Notes under the pieces: model-generated
Told to the model about the DNA's origin: nothing
Databases searched by the model: none
The model's input: only the letters and a program-made list of their open reading frames with translations
Assembly (NCBI GenBank): GCA_947650365.1
Contig: OX393550.1
Span: forward strand, 65,837,744-65,901,743
DNA length: 64,000 nucleotides
Reading direction: 5' to 3'
From: Chamaelirium japonicum
Lineage: Eukaryota; Streptophyta; Magnoliopsida; Liliales; Melanthiaceae
Made by a program: the position numbers and the translations under genes
In this document: positions 1 through 11,467 of the stretch, piece by piece
Layout of the letters: each line of letters begins with the position of its first letter
How positions within the stretch are numbered: the stretch's first letter is position 1

Positions 1-239
1 ACTAGCTACGATTTAACCTCCCTCCTCTCTTTCCCGTTTATCTTTTATCTTTTATGTTTTAAATTTGAATTTTCAAACCTTAGGTATGGCTAGTGAGGAG
101 ACAACAGTAGATGATGCATGTACCCAAAAAGGAATAGTTGTTGGGCAGCATACGTAATCACTGTCGTCCATTTTACCCAGCTCTGACCACTAAATGGCAC
201 TCAGCCCAAAATGACAGCCCCGAGCCCCGACACCGAGCC
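1..239. other. Left-edge sequence without a recognisable gene
   Basis: No coding region, RNA gene or terminal repeat could be recognised here. It leads into the CT/AC-rich tandem units that follow. Confidence 0.4.
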
Positions 240-352
240 CTCCACCTCTCTAATTATTGAATTGCACTCAGCCCCTTGAGCCCCCAACCCTTTCTTCTCC
301 TCTGTTTTCCCCCACTCGAGCACCTCCCAGCGATCGCCTCTCTTAACCCTAA

Positions 353-421
<69 letters not shown>

Positions 422-560
422 TCTCTCTCAACCTCTCTCTCTCTCTTTCTTCTCCTGACCTCTCACCCATCCCTCCTGATCCTCTGCTCCCGAATCCAGT
501 GGTCAACAACCCCGATGGATGGGATCGCCGACACCATCGCCCGCACACTCAGCCTCTGAA

Positions 561-603
<43 letters not shown>

Positions 604-1103
604 CTCTCTCTCTTTTTCACACTCTCTCTCTCTCTCTCTCTCTCTCGATCGCATATCTCTTTTTTTTTTGCAGCTATAGGAGGAGCTAGGAGGTCGTGAT
701 CCCTCCTCCCCCCACAATTGGGTTCCTTCTCAGCCAAAATATAGCAGAAGAAGAGCAGCCATCGCCCTCCTCCCCTGAGTCAACTCCGAGCAACAAAACA
801 AAGGGTTCCTTCTCAACCCTTACCTCCTCCCCCCCCCCCCTCTATCTCTCTCTGAACCCAAATCTCCTCTCCACCTCGCTCTCTCTCTCTCTCTTAATCT
901 CTCTCTGCCTCTCTCTCTCTTTCTTCTCCTGACCTCTCACCCGTCCCTCTGATCCTCTGCTCCCGGAGCAGATGGCTGGCAGCCTTGATGGACGCAATTG
1001 TCAGCTGTCCTAAAGGACGCGATCACCAAATCTATCACCCGTGCACTCGGCCCCTGAATCGCACACACACACACACACACTTTCTCTCTCTCTCTCTCTC
1101 TCT
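240..1103. repeat. Tandem units of about 500 bp with (CT)n and (AC)n microsatellites
   Basis: Two successive copies of one degenerate unit can be read. Each has a block starting CACTC(A/G)GCCCC, a pure or nearly pure CT tract (357-418 in the first), a shared stretch TTCTTCTCCTGACCTCTCACCC, AC repeats (563-600 and 1063-1080) and a second CT tract. The unit continues after Copia-1, where 7789-7920 repeats the sequence found at 645-770. No coding function is supported; the long reading frames here are LSLSLS or RERERE microsatellite translations. Confidence 0.75.
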
Positions 1104-2039
1104 TGTTACAAAAATTGGTTTTGATAGAGAATGAAAAAACTGGTTTTTAGGTTTAGTCCTATATTGCCCGTAGGGAGATCTTTTAATGCATTTATAATGG
1201 AACTCCCTTCATTGGGCTTTGTAGCTTCCCAAGAGCCAAGCCATAGCCCACCACATACGCGCGCGCGCGTGCCGAGCCGAGCCAGGCCGGGCCGGGCCAG
1301 GTCGGGTCAGGTCGGGCCGAGGCCGTGGCTCGCGAGCCGCGTGGATGCGAATGGGCTTCGGGCTTCGGACCTTCTTTTACATTGATTTTTAAATAAAAAA
1401 AATTCTTTATGGAGATTTATTTCTTCCTTTACACTCTTCACGAGGCTGAGCTAGGTTCATTGAACTTGGACCTCTGCACTGTCGCATGCAATCGTTACAC
1501 CCAACAGAGCACTGAATGCTCATCAGTGCGTTGCATGCAATGGACTGTGAGTGTGGGAACGTTATGGCTAAGGACCGCTATATAAGAGAGGGTCCTGTAA
1601 AGCCATAACACATACCAAGCAAATAGTTCTCTCCACTCTCTCTATTTCTTTCTCGTTCGTGATTCGGTTCCTATCTGGAGTACGCTGAGAGTCCCAAAGG
1701 GGTTCCCTTTGGTGCTGAAGAGGAGTCCAGTCGTTGTACTCTGGTGAGCGTTCGTCGGAGGCCTTGAAGCACCTACCGAGGTGGCGAAATAGCTTTCAGG
1801 GCATTGTGCTAGCACAAGCCTCGACTACTGCTAAGTTTCTTGTTCTTCTTCCTCCTCCCCACCTCTTTGCCATATCTGTAGGCAGCCTTAGGACAACCTA
1901 AACCTTGTTTGTGTATTGTGCTAAACATTGCATGCTATACCCTCTAATTTTGTTCTTCTACTTTCTGCACTAGATTTGTGATCTCTCATTATTTTGCTAG
2001 TCATCATTTGCTTAACTTAATAGAGTAGAATACCCAATA
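1104..2039 (+). repeat. Copia-1 5' LTR
   Basis: The 936-bp repeat matches 6725-7648 along its length, with small indels and substitutions. It contains a (CG)n block followed by GCCGAGCC/GGGCCG repeats at about 1258-1325, a TATA box at 1578-1587, and a segment (1790-1799) complementary to the sequence just after the LTR. The right end reads CCCAATA where the other copy reads CCCAACA, so the terminal CA has mutated here. Confidence 0.9.
1578..1587 (+). promoter_or_regulatory. TATA box of the Copia-1 5' LTR
   Basis: CTATATAAGA is conserved in the 3' LTR at about 7188-7197. It probably places the transcript start near 1605-1615, which puts the primer-like segment at 1790-1799 inside the transcribed part of the LTR. 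Confidence 0.6.
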
Positions 2040-2040
2040 A

Positions 2041-2050
2041 CTGAAAGCTA
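2041..2050 (+). other. Putative self-complementary primer-binding site of Copia-1
   Basis: CTGAAAGCTA lies one base after the end of the LTR, where a primer-binding site is expected. It does not begin with TGG as a tRNA-CCA complement would. It is the exact reverse complement of TAGCTTTCAG at 1790-1799 in the LTR. The 3' end of that LTR segment would face the LTR boundary, as a primer must. See the finding on covariation with Copia-2. Confidence 0.5.
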
Positions 2051-2153
2051 AATTCTTCTATTCTATTTTGTTTAGATCTAGATCCTATACGAGAGTGTTT
2101 AGATCTAGTCTCTTAATAACTGTTAGAATTCCTCTGAATTTTCTTTAGTTTGG

Positions 2154-2259
2154 CGGTGTCGAGGAAAGCTTGACAAACCGGCATTAAATTGCCCTAGGAA
2201 GCTTGGTATTTAAACAAGCTAAGTGCTACACCTCATTCCTGGAGCTGACCTGGCCGTCA
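2154..2259 (+). other. Conserved 5' leader block shared with Copia-2
   Basis: This untranslated stretch before gag matches 50802-50905 of Copia-2 closely, including the shared core AAACCGGCATTAAATTGCCC. Possible hairpins are GGCA/TGCC and AGCTTG/CAAGCT (2211-ish to 2220). The surrounding leader has diverged, so the block is probably constrained, perhaps as a packaging or translation element. That role is inference. Confidence 0.5.
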
Positions 2260-2292
2260 AATTTTAGAAAAGTCAAAAGGGGCTCTTCCTAG

Positions 2293-3105
2293 ATGACTAC
2301 TGAGATGGAGAGGAAACCTAGCAAGTCTAGTGAGAAGCCTAAACCATTCAATGGGAAGAACTTTAACAGATGGCAGATAAAACTTAGGTTCTATCTAACT
2401 GTCCTTAAGGTTGTCAACCTTATCTCTTCCGAGAAGCCTACCCTTATCTCTAAGGATGATGGCTTATCTAACCAAACCGATTTAGACTCCTGAGAGAGGT
2501 AGGATTATCCGTGTAGGAACTATATGATGTCTACTTCACCTGTAAGTCCGCCAAAGACCTGTGGAACTTTTTAGAGAAGAAGTACTCTACAGAGGACACC
2601 AGGTCGAAGAAATTCATGGTCGGGAAGCTGCTGGAGTTCAAGATGGAAGATAGAAAATCTGTGGTCCCCCAACTTGAGGAGATACAGATTATCATCCATG
2701 AGGTCCACGCTGAAGGCTACAAAATCTGCGAGGGATTCCAAATTGCAACAATCATAGAGATGTTGCCTCCTTCGTGGAAGGAGTACAAGAACAGTTTGAA
2801 GCACAAGAGGAAGGAGATGACCCTGGAAGACCTTATTGTCTGAATCTGTATAGAGGAGGACAACCGAGTGTCAGAGCAAAGGGAGAGAGCCTCTATGATA
2901 AAAGGAAAGGCCAACCTCGTGGATGGGGAAGTCTTTCAAAAAGAAGGCTCTTGCTCCTAAGCCCTGGAAGAAGAACAAGCTTTCCAAGCCTTAGTTCAAG
3001 AAGAAGCCGAAAGAAGACTGCTTTGTATGCGGCAAGCCAGGACACATAGCTAAAGAGTGTCGCTTCAATGCAGCTGATCGGCCAAAGAACAAGTCCGAGG
3101 CGAAC
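2293..3105 (+). pseudogene. Copia-1 gag (broken)
   Basis: The frame opens at ATG 2293, after the conserved leader. The first 66 residues include the Copia gag signature around PFNGKNFNRWQIKLRFYL. A TGA at 2491 ends this frame, and the following gag sequence continues in the other two forward frames (about 2616-2843 and 2774-3049), so there are at least two frameshifts. The zinc knuckle is intact in the original frame at 3019-3060 (C-FV-C-GKPG-H-IAKE-C). In an active element this protein would package the RNA. The decay is comparable to that of pol. Confidence 0.85.
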
Positions 3106-6100
3106 GTGGGCCAGAGCGGTTACTTCTCTGCAATGGTCACTGAGGCCAACCTAGTTAGCAACCTTGCAGACTGGTGGGTGGACATGGGAGCTACCCGACA
3201 TATATGTGGGTCGAAGAGCTGCTTCTCCACCTACACACCTGCAGAAGGAGAGTCGCTATACATGGGGAACTCCTCAGTTGCTCAAGTCGTTGGGAAAGGG
3301 AATGTGATTCTGAAGTTCACCTCTGGAAATCTTCTAACTCTGAAAGAGGTGCTACACGTCCCAGACATCTGGAAGAATCTGGTCTCCGGAGCAATGCTGA
3401 GCAAGAAAGGCTACAAACTTGTATTTGAGTCGGACAAATTTGTCCTGACTAAGGGAGGGTCTTTTGTGGGAAAGGGTTATCTTGATGAGGGCTTGTTTAA
3501 GCTGAATGTAACCTCTTTCACTAATGATAATAAAGTGTCTTCTTTTGCTTACTTGTGTGATTCTTTTGTTCTGTGGCATGCTAGACTAGGACACGTTAAC
3601 TCTAAATCCCTTAAAAGGTTAGTTAACTTAGGTAGTGTACCTAAATGTGTTCCATCCTCAAATGGAAAGTGTGGCATATGCGTAGAGGCAAAATATACCA
3701 AAAAACCTTTTAAAAGTGTAGAGCGTAGCCTAGAAACCCTAGACCTGATCCACTCAGACGTGTGCGACCTTAAAGGTTACACTACGAGAGGAGGGAACAA
3801 ATATTTTATCACTTTTATTGATGATTGTTCCTAATAATGTTCAATCTTTCTCCTTAAGAGTAAGGACAAGAACTTATCCAAGTTTAAATCCTATAAGTCT
3901 GAGATAGAAAACCAGTTAGGGAAGAGGCTCAAAGTCCTTAGGTCGGACAGAGGAGGTGAATATGAGTCCGGAGAGTTCACTAAGTTTTGTAAAGATAACA
4001 ATGTAATTCATCAGAATACTGCTCCATATTCTCCTCAGTCTAATAGAGAAGCTGAGAGGAAGAACAGGACCTTAAAGGACATAGTCAATACCATGATGAT
4101 CAGTTCAGGGGTACCTACGAACCTGTGGGGGGAAGCTGTGCTCTCAGCAGCATATGTTCTTAATAGGATCCTATTTAAGGAATCTGAACAGACTCCTTAT
4201 GAGATTCTGAGAGGTAGGAAGCCATCCTATAAACACCTCAAAGTGTAGGGTTGTTTAGCGAAGGTATTCATACCTAACCCTAAGAGGACCAAGCTCGGTC
4301 CTAAAATAGTTGACTCTGTGTTCATAGGATATGCCCAGAATAGTAGTGCGTATAGGTTTTTAGTAATCCATTCTAAAAATCCATACATAGATGATAATAC
4401 CATCATCGAGACTAGGGATGCCGAATTCTTTGAAAATCGGTTTTCTTATATAGAGAGGTCTGAGAAACCTCAGGAGCCCAATTCGCTTGAGAGGTCTGCT
4501 CTTAGACAGAGGGATGACTCTTCAGATAATGAAGAGATCGAACCTAGAAGGAGCAAGCGAGCTAGGACTGGTACTTCCTTTGGGCCTACCTTCATCACAT
4601 ATCTAGTGGAAGATGATCCAACTAGTTATAATGAAGCCATGACCTCAGTTGACTCTATCTTTTGGAAGGAAGCTGTAAATAGTGAACTTGAGTCCATAAT
4701 ATCCAATAACACCTGGGAGCTAGTTAAGCTACCTCCTGGTTGCAAAACAGTTGGATATAAATGGATATTCAAGAAGAAGCTTAGGGCAGACGGATCCATA
4801 GAAAGATATAAGGCTAGGTTGATAGCTAAAGGCTATAAGCAGCGAGAGGGAGTAGACTTCTTTGACACTTACTCGCCAGTGACTAGGATTACATCCATTA
4901 GGTTGCTTATAGCTATAGTTGTTATCCATAACCTCGTAATTCACCAAATGGATGTAAAAACTGCATTCCTAAATGGAGAATTAGAGGAAGAGATCTATAT
5001 GGATCAGCCCGAAGGCTTCATAGTGTAAGGTTTGGAGAAAAAGGTTTGTAGACTAAAGAAGTCTCTTTATGGTCTCAAACAGGCTCCAAAACAATGGCAC
5101 GAGAAGTTTGACCATGTGTTAACTTCAAGTGGGTTCATGATTAATGAATCAGATAAATGTATCTACACTAAGGTCAATAACTTAACTTGTGTAGTCATAT
5201 GTCTTTATGTAGATGATATATTGATCTTTGGAACCAACTTAGAAGTAGTGATCAAGACCAAGGACTTCTTGAGTAGGCACTTTGATATGAAGGACTTAGG
5301 AGCTGCAGATATCATTCTTGGAATCAAAATTAAGAAAGATTCTAATGGCATAGCTCTATCTCAATCTCACTATATCGAGAAAGTGCTTAGGAAGTTCGGT
5401 CATTTTGATTGTCGACCTGCCAGAACGCGATATGATCCTTCAGTACACCTGAAGAAGAATTTAGGGTTTAGTGTATCACAACTAGAATATTCTAGGATAA
5501 TTGGCAGTCTCATGTACATCATGAACTGCACGAGACCCGATATTGCCTATACAATAGGTAGACTTAGTAGATACACTATTAACCCTAACCAAGAGCATTG
5601 GGATGCTCTAATCCGAGTTCTAAGGTACTTAAAATATATATTTGATTATGGCATTTTCTATGGTAGGTATCCCGCTGTCCTAAAGGGATACAGCGATGCT
5701 AATTGGATTGCGGATTCCTCAGAAACCAAATCCACTAGTGGGTATGTGTTTACCCTTGGAGGTGGTGCAATTTGTTAGAAATCATCCAAACAAACATGCA
5801 TTGCCCGATCCACTATGGAGTCAGAGTTCATAGCCCTAGATAAAGCTAGTGAAGAGGGCGAATGGCTAAGGAATCTCATTATAGATATTCTATTTTGGCC
5901 AAAGCCTATTCCTGCTGTCCCAATTCATTGTGATAGCCAAGCAGCTATAATGAAGGCCAGGAATAACTCCTATAATGGTAAGTCACGACATATTCGTCGT
6001 AGACATAACAATGTTCGACAGATATTGAAAGATGGGATAATTGCTATTGACTATATTATGTCAAAAGATAATTTAGCAGATCCTTTAACTAAATGACTAG

Positions 6101-6156
6101 CTAGAGAGTTAGTTCTAAGTACATCGAGGGGGATGGGGATAAAGCCTATAAACTAA
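3106..6156 (+). pseudogene. Copia-1 pol (protease, integrase, RT, RNase H), broken by in-frame stops
   Basis: One reading frame carries the whole polyprotein but is cut by stops at 3832, 4246, 5026, 5776 and 6094. Protease is at about 3170-3240, where the usual D-T-G reads DMGA. The integrase zinc domain (H-x3-H...C-x2-C) is at about 3570-3700, followed by the catalytic core with SDRGGEYES and, later, EAERKNR. Reverse transcriptase has YVDDILIFG at about 5205-5232. RNase H follows with YSDANW and the SKSSKQT-like block, and the frame ends at 6154-6156. Most stops look like single-base changes, for example TGG to TAG at 4246. The relatives are plant Ty1/Copia elements. Confidence 0.9.
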
Positions 6157-6724
6157 AAAGTCTCCGATAATGGTAGCCCAACCTACGTGATTGGAGATCC
6201 CAAGATCGAGGTTCAATGGAAAAACAAGTTATTCGAGGGATTTGTGGGGGTGCTATCAAAATTTTACTCTCCCTATGATGTGATAGTACTTTCTGTATCA
6301 CTGAGATGCTGAGTTTTAGACTCTTAATGCTAACTATAGCTAACAGACCAGTGGGGTGTATAGATACAGAGCACTCTTGATAGTAAGCACCTATATAAGT
6401 GTAGAAGTGTGGCCGCTTCTATGAGAATTGAGGCTAATTCTTTAGAACACTCATGAAAACTGGGAAAGGCTCATGGCCATAAAGAGCACAACCGTATGGG
6501 ACTCTATGATGTATGTGAGAGTATAGGTGAGACTTATCGACTAGACTTACAATATATAGCTGTACAGTTCAAGACGTAAGTTCACTGTCAGCTTGTAAGT
6601 CCTGCAGGTCTACACTAAGCAAAGGTTCAAGTCGAAAGACACCTTATGTCTATACATACTTCTTATAAGTACTCCAGACTACATCTTTTATTTGTTTTTC
6701 GATATTTTCATTCTTGTGGGGGAT
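6157..6724 (+). other. Copia-1 3' untranslated region and polypurine tract
   Basis: No coding sequence is seen between the end of pol and the 3' LTR. The purine tract GTGGGGGA at 6716-6723 lies directly before the LTR and would prime plus-strand DNA. Copia-2 has the same tract (GTGGGGGAT) before its 3' LTR. Confidence 0.7.
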
Positions 6725-8100
<1,376 letters not shown>

Positions 8101-8901
8101 ATAGCCGGTATTCGTCTAGTGGCTTAATTGGTGTGCTGAATGTTAACGTTTTGGGGCTTGGCGGCCAGCTCTAACCGATCAGGCTGTTGATGGGTCCGTA
8201 CGGTTTCAGAGGGGGAAAAGAACTATGCAACGACAACGAGAAATAAAAAACCTCACCCTATGGATGGTAACGAGCTTGAACAACTAGATAGTCGACCTAT
8301 TCAATAAAATACTAAATAATATCAAACATCAAATTTTCATATTATTTATAGAATTATCGTTAATAGCATTACATATTAGATAACATTCGAGTTCATCCAA
8401 ATACACTCATGGATAGTACTGGCACCCATGGATTCATACGGGCACGAGAAAGGAGGGAGGAGGATATGGGTATGGAGGAGGGGGGTTGACTAAAAGTTAG
8501 GGATGGGGGTAATTTTGGGTTATTATTAAGGATGTTATTTATCTATCTAAATGGGTTGGGGGCTAAGAAAATTCAGCTGCGGGCAAGGGGCGAGGGTTGA
8601 TTGGAGGTTAGAGACGAGGGTAATTTTGGATTGGGGACCAATAAAATTCAGGTGCAGCAAGGAGAGAGAGGATGCGATGGCAGAACGACAAGGAGGGATG
8701 GGGTTGGTTGAATGTTAGGGACAGAGGTATTTTAGGGTAATTAATTAAGGGTGTCATTAGATATCAATCTAAATAAGTGTCAACACTTAAAACATGATTG
8801 TATTTAGATGGACTATTAACTCTAAATTTATATAATAAAATAATATTATTAATAATTAAATAAAATGTATGTAAATATAAACGGCAACTGAGTCCTCAAA
8901 A
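8101..8901. other. Intergenic sequence with a short direct repeat, no gene seen
   Basis: About 800 bp without a supported gene. Purine-rich direct repeats (GGGTTGACTAAAAGTTAGGG at about 8482 and a related block at about 8704) carry similar tails on AAGG(A/G)TG. The right part is AT-rich. Confidence 0.4.
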
Positions 8902-8906
8902 ACTCT

Positions 8907-9573
8907 TGTGGGTGCAAATTTTGGCAAGAAGTCTGCAAACAGCGGGACCCACCGGCCCTGCCTGGTGGGCCCCCGAAGACTACAGCAGGACCCACCGGCC
9001 CTGCCTGGTGGGCCCCCGAAGACTACAGCGGGACCCACCGGCCCTGCCTGGTGGGCCCCCGAAGATGGCAGCGGGGCCCATCAGCCTTACCTGGAGGATC
9101 CCCAGATACGACAGCAGAAACCGCCGTTTACCCCGGAATTCCTCTTCAAGAATTCTATAAATAGCATAGCCTTCGAATGTAATATGAGGCCAATTCCATT
9201 TTTCAGATCTGAAGTCCAAAAATCAGAGCTCTGGGATTTCCAGCTTCCCATCCTCCACCTCTCTTTAACCTTCTTCTTCTTGCCTTTGAAGAGATCGGTG
9301 AGGCTTCAGTGATACTCGGTCTGTCGAGATCATTTCGAGAAGAGAGTTAGTGAATTCGGGTTGCTCCCTATAGCACGGAGACGTAGGCTTCGGCTGAACT
9401 CCGAGATCATCTCTCGTGTTAACTCTCTGATTGCATCTCTTGCATCTCTCTCTGTTTGTGTATTGAGAATTGCAACTTCAATCAATCAATAGATCGAACA
9501 ACGATCCTCCACTCGAAACTCAATTGACTGGTGCGGCGAAGTCTTCGGGTCGGCACGAAGATTTTCTTCCACA
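8907..9573 (+). repeat. Gypsy-host 5' LTR with 43-bp minisatellite
   Basis: This LTR starts TGTGGGTGCAAATTTTGG and ends TTCTTCCACA. From 8943 it holds three full copies and one degenerate copy of a 43-bp GC-rich unit. Each unit has CCCACC...GGTGGG arms able to fold. A TATA box at about 9155-9164 follows. The match to 30069-30778 is close, but the right copy has one more full unit. Confidence 0.93.
9155..9164 (+). promoter_or_regulatory. TATA box of the Gypsy-host 5' LTR
   Basis: CTATAAATAG is found in all four Gypsy LTRs of the window, just downstream of the minisatellite. It would drive gag-pol transcription. Confidence 0.6.
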
Positions 9574-9574
9574 G

Positions 9575-9592
9575 TTTGGCACCGTCTGTGGG
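9575..9592 (+). other. Gypsy-host primer-binding site region
   Basis: TTTGGCACCGTCTGTGGG follows the LTR directly and is matched in Gypsy-nested by TTTGGCGCTGTCTGTGGG. It has the TGG start of a tRNA complement, so these Gypsy elements look tRNA-primed, unlike Copia-1 and Copia-2. I did not assign the tRNA. Confidence 0.6.
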
Positions 9593-9740
9593 ATTCGAAC
9601 GAAAAGCCATGTCCTCTCTACGACTATTAGATCGGTTAAGCAGACAACCGATCTTGATAGTCAAACTTCCTCGCCCCTTCGGTTGAACAGACAACCGTTC
9701 AGACATCGGCACTCTCGTTGCACCCTTCGCTCTCTACTAA

Positions 9741-11467
9741 ATGGCGAGAATGAAGCATCAGGGTCAACCAGAAGGAAGCAACACTCGGCAACCTCATCCT
9801 GAAACTCGTTCAATGAGTCAAAGGCTCAATTTTGGATAGCCCCTTGCTGTCCCCGACGTGGGAATTCACTCAGGGAGTGGGTGATCAGTCGATCGACCGA
9901 TCGCCTCTCCTCATCAATCAATTGGGCAGACTGCTCCTCCTCCTGCTGAGAAACCTCCATCGACTTATCAAATCTCGGTGGTCGACTTTCAGCTGCTTCA
10001 ATTGGCAAAGCAAAATGCCGATCTCACTGCTGAAAGAGATGCTCTCAAGAAAGCAGCCTCTGAAGCCAGAATCGCTCTTCCGATTCCCTCGACCAACGAG
10101 ATAGTCGATCTTCCACGACAATCAATTCACTCCGAACAATGGAGGTCAATAGGCACTGCTGCCCTTGGAAGGATTCGTCGCGACCCAACTCCCTCTGCTG
10201 CCCCATGGAAGCAGAGTGTTTGGGACCGCCTCGACGACGAGTCCTCCCAATCTTCTTCTGGTCGCAACTGCGATAGGAAGGCACCTTCAAAGCCTGACAT
10301 ATCAAGGAGACGCCAGATGAAAGGGGCTCCCTCGAAGAGCAGAATTTCTCCTTCCATTCCACTTCAGCGTGGGCTCGGATCGGACCTTCGCCACCGACTC
10401 TAACCTGCTGACATTCAGAGGCCTGAGCAAGACCTCTCGATCTTGCATCTCGATCTACATCCAAGTCGAGGGCATGGTCGCAGAGATGGGTACTCCTCTG
10501 CCGGACCTCTCCATCGGAGCTTGTTCGAGTCAACATTTCCAAGGGGATGGAGAACTCCCACTCTCCCCAAATTCAATTGCATCAGAGGGGATCCAACTCT
10601 CCATGTACTCGCCTTCAAGCAAGCTCTGACGCCGCACGAAGAAGAGAACAATGTGCTCTGCCGCAACTTCGCCGGGAGCCTCGACGAGCCATCCCTCGAT
10701 TGGTACCACAATCTCCGGGCTGGGTCCATCACCCAGTTCAGCGTCTTAGCCACTCTCTTCGTACAACATTATCAATTGAACTTGAAGCCGGAAAAGAAGC
10801 TCGACTCCCTCTATCGGTTAAGGATGGGTGCCGATGAAAGTCTCCGAAGCTTACAAGGAGATTCCGCAACGAGCACGCCGCCCTCTCCGGAAGACATCTG
10901 GATGATGAAGCCATCATGTTAGCTTTCCAAAACGCTCTCCACTTTGACTTACACATCTACAACGACTTCATCCGCAATCCCCCTCCTTCTCTGGGTTCAA
11001 TGTTTGATCGAATCCAGAGGGAGATTGAGGTTGAAGATGATCAAGTCGCCCGAAAAGGGCGAGAGTCGAAGCGAAGGCCTGCTGAGAGAGAAGCTGTGAA
11101 GTATGCTGCCAAAGCTCATAACGCTGAGGCAGCAGCCTCCCTTGCCAACAAACGGTCGAGGAACGACGGACGACGATCCCCGACGAAAACCACTTTCACC
11201 GAGTGGAATTTACCAGTCGAACAAATCCTCGACCGCATTCAACACGAAGAATTCCTTCGAAGGCCCAATCCTCTTCAGCCCAACACTAAATTCACGGCTG
11301 ACAGAATAGTCTATTGTGACTTCCACCGAAGTCATGGCCATTCCACCGATCGGTGCTATCGGCTAAAATTTCATCTCGAAGATTTGCTGCGAGAGGGCCA
11401 TCTCCAAGAGTTCACCAAAGATGGGCAAGATCAACGCCGATCCTCTGCGAAGGGGAAAGAAGCTTGA
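9741..11467 (+). pseudogene. Gypsy-host gag (broken)
   Basis: ATG 9741 matches the start of the intact nested gag (MAR-KHQGQPEGSNT). The frame is stopped by TAG at about 9837 and TAA at about 10401, both of which read Gln codons in the intact copy. A 1-nt shift near 10850 moves the rest into another frame. The last part (10916-11467) ends in a zinc-binding motif, C-DF-H-RSHG-H-STDR-C, followed by TGA at 11465. Pol follows in the same frame as this last gag part, separated only by that stop. The total length (1727 bp) is almost that of the intact nested gag (1725 bp). Confidence 0.88.

Noticed and set aside
276..932. Open frames rich in LSLSLS or RERERE and similar ones at 7606-7887 and 44793-46244
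   Set aside because: They are translations of CT/GA microsatellites with no domain and occur on both strands.
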